Shown here one piece after another: positions 61,272-64,000 of a stretch of DNA of 64,000 nucleotides. Location of the stretch: contig CM030366.1 of assembly GCA_017893485.1 (NCBI GenBank), positions 180,693,981 through 180,757,980 on the forward strand, in the 5' to 3' direction. The DNA comes from Hemerocallis citrina. Its lineage: Eukaryota; Streptophyta; Magnoliopsida; Asparagales; Asphodelaceae. Within the stretch, counting starts at the first letter, position 1, and each line of letters starts with the position of its first letter. The position numbers were made by a program, and so were the translations under genes. The notes under the pieces are model-generated. The model did not search any database. It was given only the letters and a program-made list of their open reading frames with translations, and had not been told where the DNA came from.

Positions 61272-62214
61272 GATTTTTTTGCCGTACCAGGCCACTTTTT
61301 GAAAGTATGTATTTTTCGGCGACTTCCAAAACTATTAGCGTTTGTGGGCTAGTTATTGTCACGTCAGCAGCAGCCGCTATCCTGTTAGCAACATCTTCCT
61401 TTAGGAGGTCGCTAATGGGAATAACGGTCTATCTTTTATATTTTTTTTGAAATTTTTGTTTGATGTTATTCCTATTAGCGACTCAAGCATATATAAAGTT
61501 GCAAATCAGATTAAAGACCTTAAATGAATGTATTGAAGCACTTAACGAAATCTAGAAAATTTTTGCTCTCCGAAAAAAAAAACCAATTTTTTTAAACTGT
61601 GGTCGGATCGCTACTGAGAGCAGCGACCTCATTCAACTGTGATCGCTATTCCTAACAGCAACCAAATCCCGGGTAACAAATGCTTTGTGTTTTTTTATTT
61701 TGCAATATTTTCTAAATTGATGGTGTGCCAAATTTTAGCAGGTAGGGCCACCAACTAGTACACTATCAACTCTTAACCCTTCTCTTTTTCTTATTGCTCC
61801 TGCCTCAACTTGTGGTCGCTATTAGGAATAGCGACCACAGTTTAATGAGGTAGCTATTCCCAGTAGCAACCACAGTATATATATATATATATACACACAC
61901 ACACCAGAGAGCAAAAGCTTTCTAGGTTTCGCCAAGTGTCTCAATACAGTTTATTTATGGTCGTTAATCCGATAAACGACTTTAAATATATTTTCGTCAT
62001 TAATAGGAATAGCGATAGAAAACAAAAATTTCAACAAAAAAAAAAAAAATCAAAACAGATGTCGTTATTCCAATTAGCGACCTCCAAAAGAAAGAGGCTG
62101 CTAATAGGAATAGCGACCGCTACTGATGTGGCAACAACTAGCGCTAATAGTTTAGAAAGTGACCAAAAATCACAAATAGTTTCAAAAAGTGGCCTAGAAC
62201 GGCAAAAAAAAATC
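61272..62214. mobile_element. Non-autonomous Mutator-like element (long TIR, 9-bp TSD)
   Basis: 943 bp. Ends GATTTTTTTGCCGT and, inverted, GATTTTTTTTTGCCGT. TIR similarity extends about 160 bp each side (GGCCACTTTTTGAAA, AACTATTAGCG, GAGGTCGCTAAT, GGAATAACG). The flanking 9-mer CAGTCTAAC is identical at 61263-61271 and 62215-62223, the length typical of Mutator superfamily insertions. The interior repeats the word GGTCGCTATTCCTATTAGC in both orientations. No transposase; the 118-codon frame at 61936-62292 crosses the TIR and is an artefact. Confidence 0.92.
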
Positions 62215-62223
62215 CAGTCTAAC

Positions 62224-62561
62224 ATGGTAAAGGGTTTCCAACAAATATCACAATGCGAGAATCCAATCAATATGAAGAGCTGCAGATGGTAACAAAACGT
62301 TCATGTAAAACATGATCCAAATATCTTATACTTGAGAAAATTCAACATGTCAGTAGAAACATCACTTATGCATATAAGTGCAACAGTATTAAACTGTGTT
62401 GATGGAACGAGCAGAATGGACTGGTATCTTGAACAGTCACTAAATGTATAGTACAACATTCGAAGTACTTCCTTATTCATTCACTCAATATTTGATCAGA
62501 AACTACCGAGAAACAATAGTTCAGAACTACAGATGTTGTCACGCTTCATCTGCCAAGAAGT
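62224..62561 (-). other. Possible 3' UTR of a minus-strand host gene
   Basis: Unique DNA between the Mutator-like element and the putative stop codon at 62562-62564. No frame; assignment rests only on the adjoining exon. Confidence 0.35.
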
Positions 62562-62606
62562 CTAGGCCTCAGCTTCTTCCCTTCCATAATCATAAATGAT
62601 TTCAAT
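62562..62606 (-). CDS. Probable terminal exon of a host gene (partial)
   Basis: Minus strand shows an intron-like end TTTCGTGCAG followed by 15 codons, IEIIYDYGREEAEA and TAG. Acidic C-terminal ends of this kind are common in conserved eukaryotic proteins, but I cannot name the gene. Upstream exons would lie at higher coordinates; none is certain between 62620 and 63140, so they may be beyond the window or disrupted. Phase is assumed to be 0. The call rests on splice-site form and non-repeat sequence only. Confidence 0.35.
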   Translation of the reverse strand: MEIIYDYGREEAEA

Positions 62607-63145
62607 CTGCACGAAAGGATTAAAGTTGTAAAATAATATAATTTTGCATACATAAACAGGGGCAAGAAAAAGAACACGACGACATTTACAAATCATAAAA
62701 TTAAGAGTCATTTCCAATTCAACAACTAATCATCTCCCCAATTTATATTAGGAATTATACTTTTGAGCTGGGCTGCATTTTGAAAACCGATAGCCCAACT
62801 CAACTTAACGTAAACCCAACAGTTGTTTTATCCAACACAATATAGATATATGCAATGCAGGACGACATTTACAAGTCATAAAAGGGGATATTGGCCACAA
62901 TGTCAACTTCAAGTAAAAAAACGTGAATTTTTTTTAATTCGTATTGGTTGCCCGTTGCCCTCAAAATAAAAACATGACAAGTAACATAGTCTTTGTCGCA
63001 GACATTCACAACACTGCTTGCACCTCTACTTCCAGAATCATTTTTTTAATTTCTTTTCAGGTCTTTATCCCAATGGAATCAAAATTCTTTAAGCATCGAA
63101 CTATGCTTGGTATATGGCCAACTATACTGATACTGCTGCAATACG
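62607..63145. other. Unassigned, possibly intronic
   Basis: AT-rich DNA with no LTR termini, no long frame and no RNA gene that I can see. If the exon at 62562 is real, this would be its intron. Confidence 0.35.
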
Positions 63146-63493
63146 TCGGGTCCGCTCAACTGCTCACACACCTGCATGCCTACGTGCCTAAGTCTCTAAA
63201 ACCCGAACCACAGCCCCCACCACAAGGCTTTGCCTCACCCAAAAGAGCTAGATTATAGGTACCTTTGGGATCCTTAGCTTTCTATTTAAAGCTCACTCAT
63301 TCCCTTAATTTATCAGATGTGGTTCATACAATCATACAAGCCATGCACTTATATTATACTACAAGCCCACCTAAATACTACCAAGGCCACTCAATAGAGT
63401 AGGCCCATCCTACGAGCCAAGGCCAAGCTCAACTCTAAACATTTATATAGCACACGAATGAATAATTCCTAAGCCCATCTATGGGGTATTACA
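63146..63493 (-). repeat. LTR (3' side) of an internally deleted element
   Basis: The right end GGGGTATTACA at 63493 is the TGTAATACCCC start of a minus LTR, directly preceded (minus sense) by PPT AAAGGAGGGG (63497-63510) and the chromovirus-like GAGGACGATAAGTCC. A minus TATATAAATG box sits near 63448-63457. The left border at about 63146 is a guess. Confidence 0.55.
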
Positions 63494-63711
63494 ATTACCC
63501 CTCCTTTATGGACTTATCGTCCTCACTAAGATAGGACCCTCATCTACGCCAGGCCTCCTTTCTAGCCAATATAGTCCACCTGGATGCCACTACCCTGAAT
63601 CCCACCAGCGTACTACCATAGCCTTACTGCCAGTGTACTGTCTCTAACCTATCAATGTATATATCCATTGTGGCACCACCATCGGTGTCAAAAGTTGGCT
63701 TTGATACCATT
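63494..63711 (-). mobile_element. Tiny internal region, PBS to PPT
   Basis: PBS TGGTATCAAAGCCA (63696-63709, one change from TGGTATCAGAGCCA) and the PPT are only about 190 bp apart, so all coding sequence is missing. Noncoding. Confidence 0.65.
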
Positions 63712-64000
63712 TATAATGTCCCGGATTCGCTCACCTACTAGACCAGTAATCCCGAGCCATTCCAATATTTAGGAGCGAATCCATGAATGAAAAGTAGGGG
63801 GCTAGAGAAAAAAAAATTACACAAGATAACATGCAAAAATTTCACACAAGATACACAAAATAGTATGAGTTTGGATTGGTGCTTGGGGGAGTTGGGCTTG
63901 GGCCCAACTATAAATGAGGGTGGGGTGGGCTGCAAAATATTTTTAGGGGGGCTGAAGCTTTAGTCCACCATAATATTCCAAAAATAAATAAATAAATAAA
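63712..64000 (-). repeat. LTR (5' side), runs off the right edge
   Basis: Plus start TATAATGTCCCGG is the inverted LTR end, TG changed to TA as also seen at 27107. Contents do not obviously match 63146-63493 by eye, so pairing of the two LTRs is unproven. Confidence 0.5.

Noticed and set aside
61936..62292. 118-codon ORF
   Set aside because: Lies across the right TIR of the Mutator-like element and its TSD; no domain.

Overview
The window is transposon-dense plant nuclear DNA, almost certainly from a flowering plant and probably a eudicot. Seen directly: Ty1/copia and Ty3/gypsy (chromovirus and Tat) retrotransposons primed by initiator tRNA-Met (TGGTATCAGAGC), L1-type LINEs with the plant zf-RVT domain, an RTE-type LINE end, MITEs and a Mutator-like element. 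Host genes are almost absent: one intact 80-codon ORF of unknown function (54226-54468, +) and one likely terminal exon (62562-62606, -). I see no rRNA or tRNA gene and no CRISPR array. The species cannot be named from this sequence.

Layout. 1-2511: 5' end of a minus-strand copia element (broken gag, PBS, 1.4-kb LTR). 2512-12224: minus-strand copies of one giant-LTR gypsy family (LTR about 3.3-3.7 kb, TGTAACACCCCG start), three of them in a row. 12225-16350: minisatellites, a solo copia LTR, a broken Tat gag-protease and LINE scraps. 16466-17380: a tandem duplication and a MITE between compound microsatellites. 17381-33985 and 40013-54225: two diverged copies of one segment, each later altered by its own insertions and deletions. 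Between them lies a plus-strand giant LTR (34954-40012) carrying a nested DNA element. 54226-54468: the small host gene. 54673-60120: a complete chromovirus with near-identical LTRs, perfect TSDs and one 1523-codon gag-pol frame. 60121-64000: LINE and RTE tails, a 943-bp Mutator-like element with a perfect 9-bp TSD, a probable host last exon, and part of an internally deleted LTR element.

History read from nesting. A minus LINE (LINE-2), a plus LINE (LINE-1), a hairpin-rich LINE-like unit and a copia element were assembled first. The segment was then duplicated. Copy 1 later gained a TRIM (empty site intact in copy 2), then a solo LTR placed at the TRIM PPT/LTR junction, and a giant LTR that replaced about 1.9 kb. 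Copy 2 gained a short-LTR copia (empty site intact in copy 1). Copy 2 still carries the small host gene; copy 1 keeps only its upstream region. The chromovirus is the youngest insertion and sits 204 bp past that gene's stop codon.

Most unusual signals: a chromovirus whose gag-pol start codon lies in the LTR, so that the frame reads through the LTR end and the primer-binding site; a 3'-terminal stem-loop with compensatory changes at several LINE ends; an array of hairpins separated by G-rich tracts in a LINE-like unit; a tRNA-like module with Pol III box-like motifs inside giant LTRs; and paired occupied/empty insertion sites between the duplicate segments. Comparisons between copies were made by eye.
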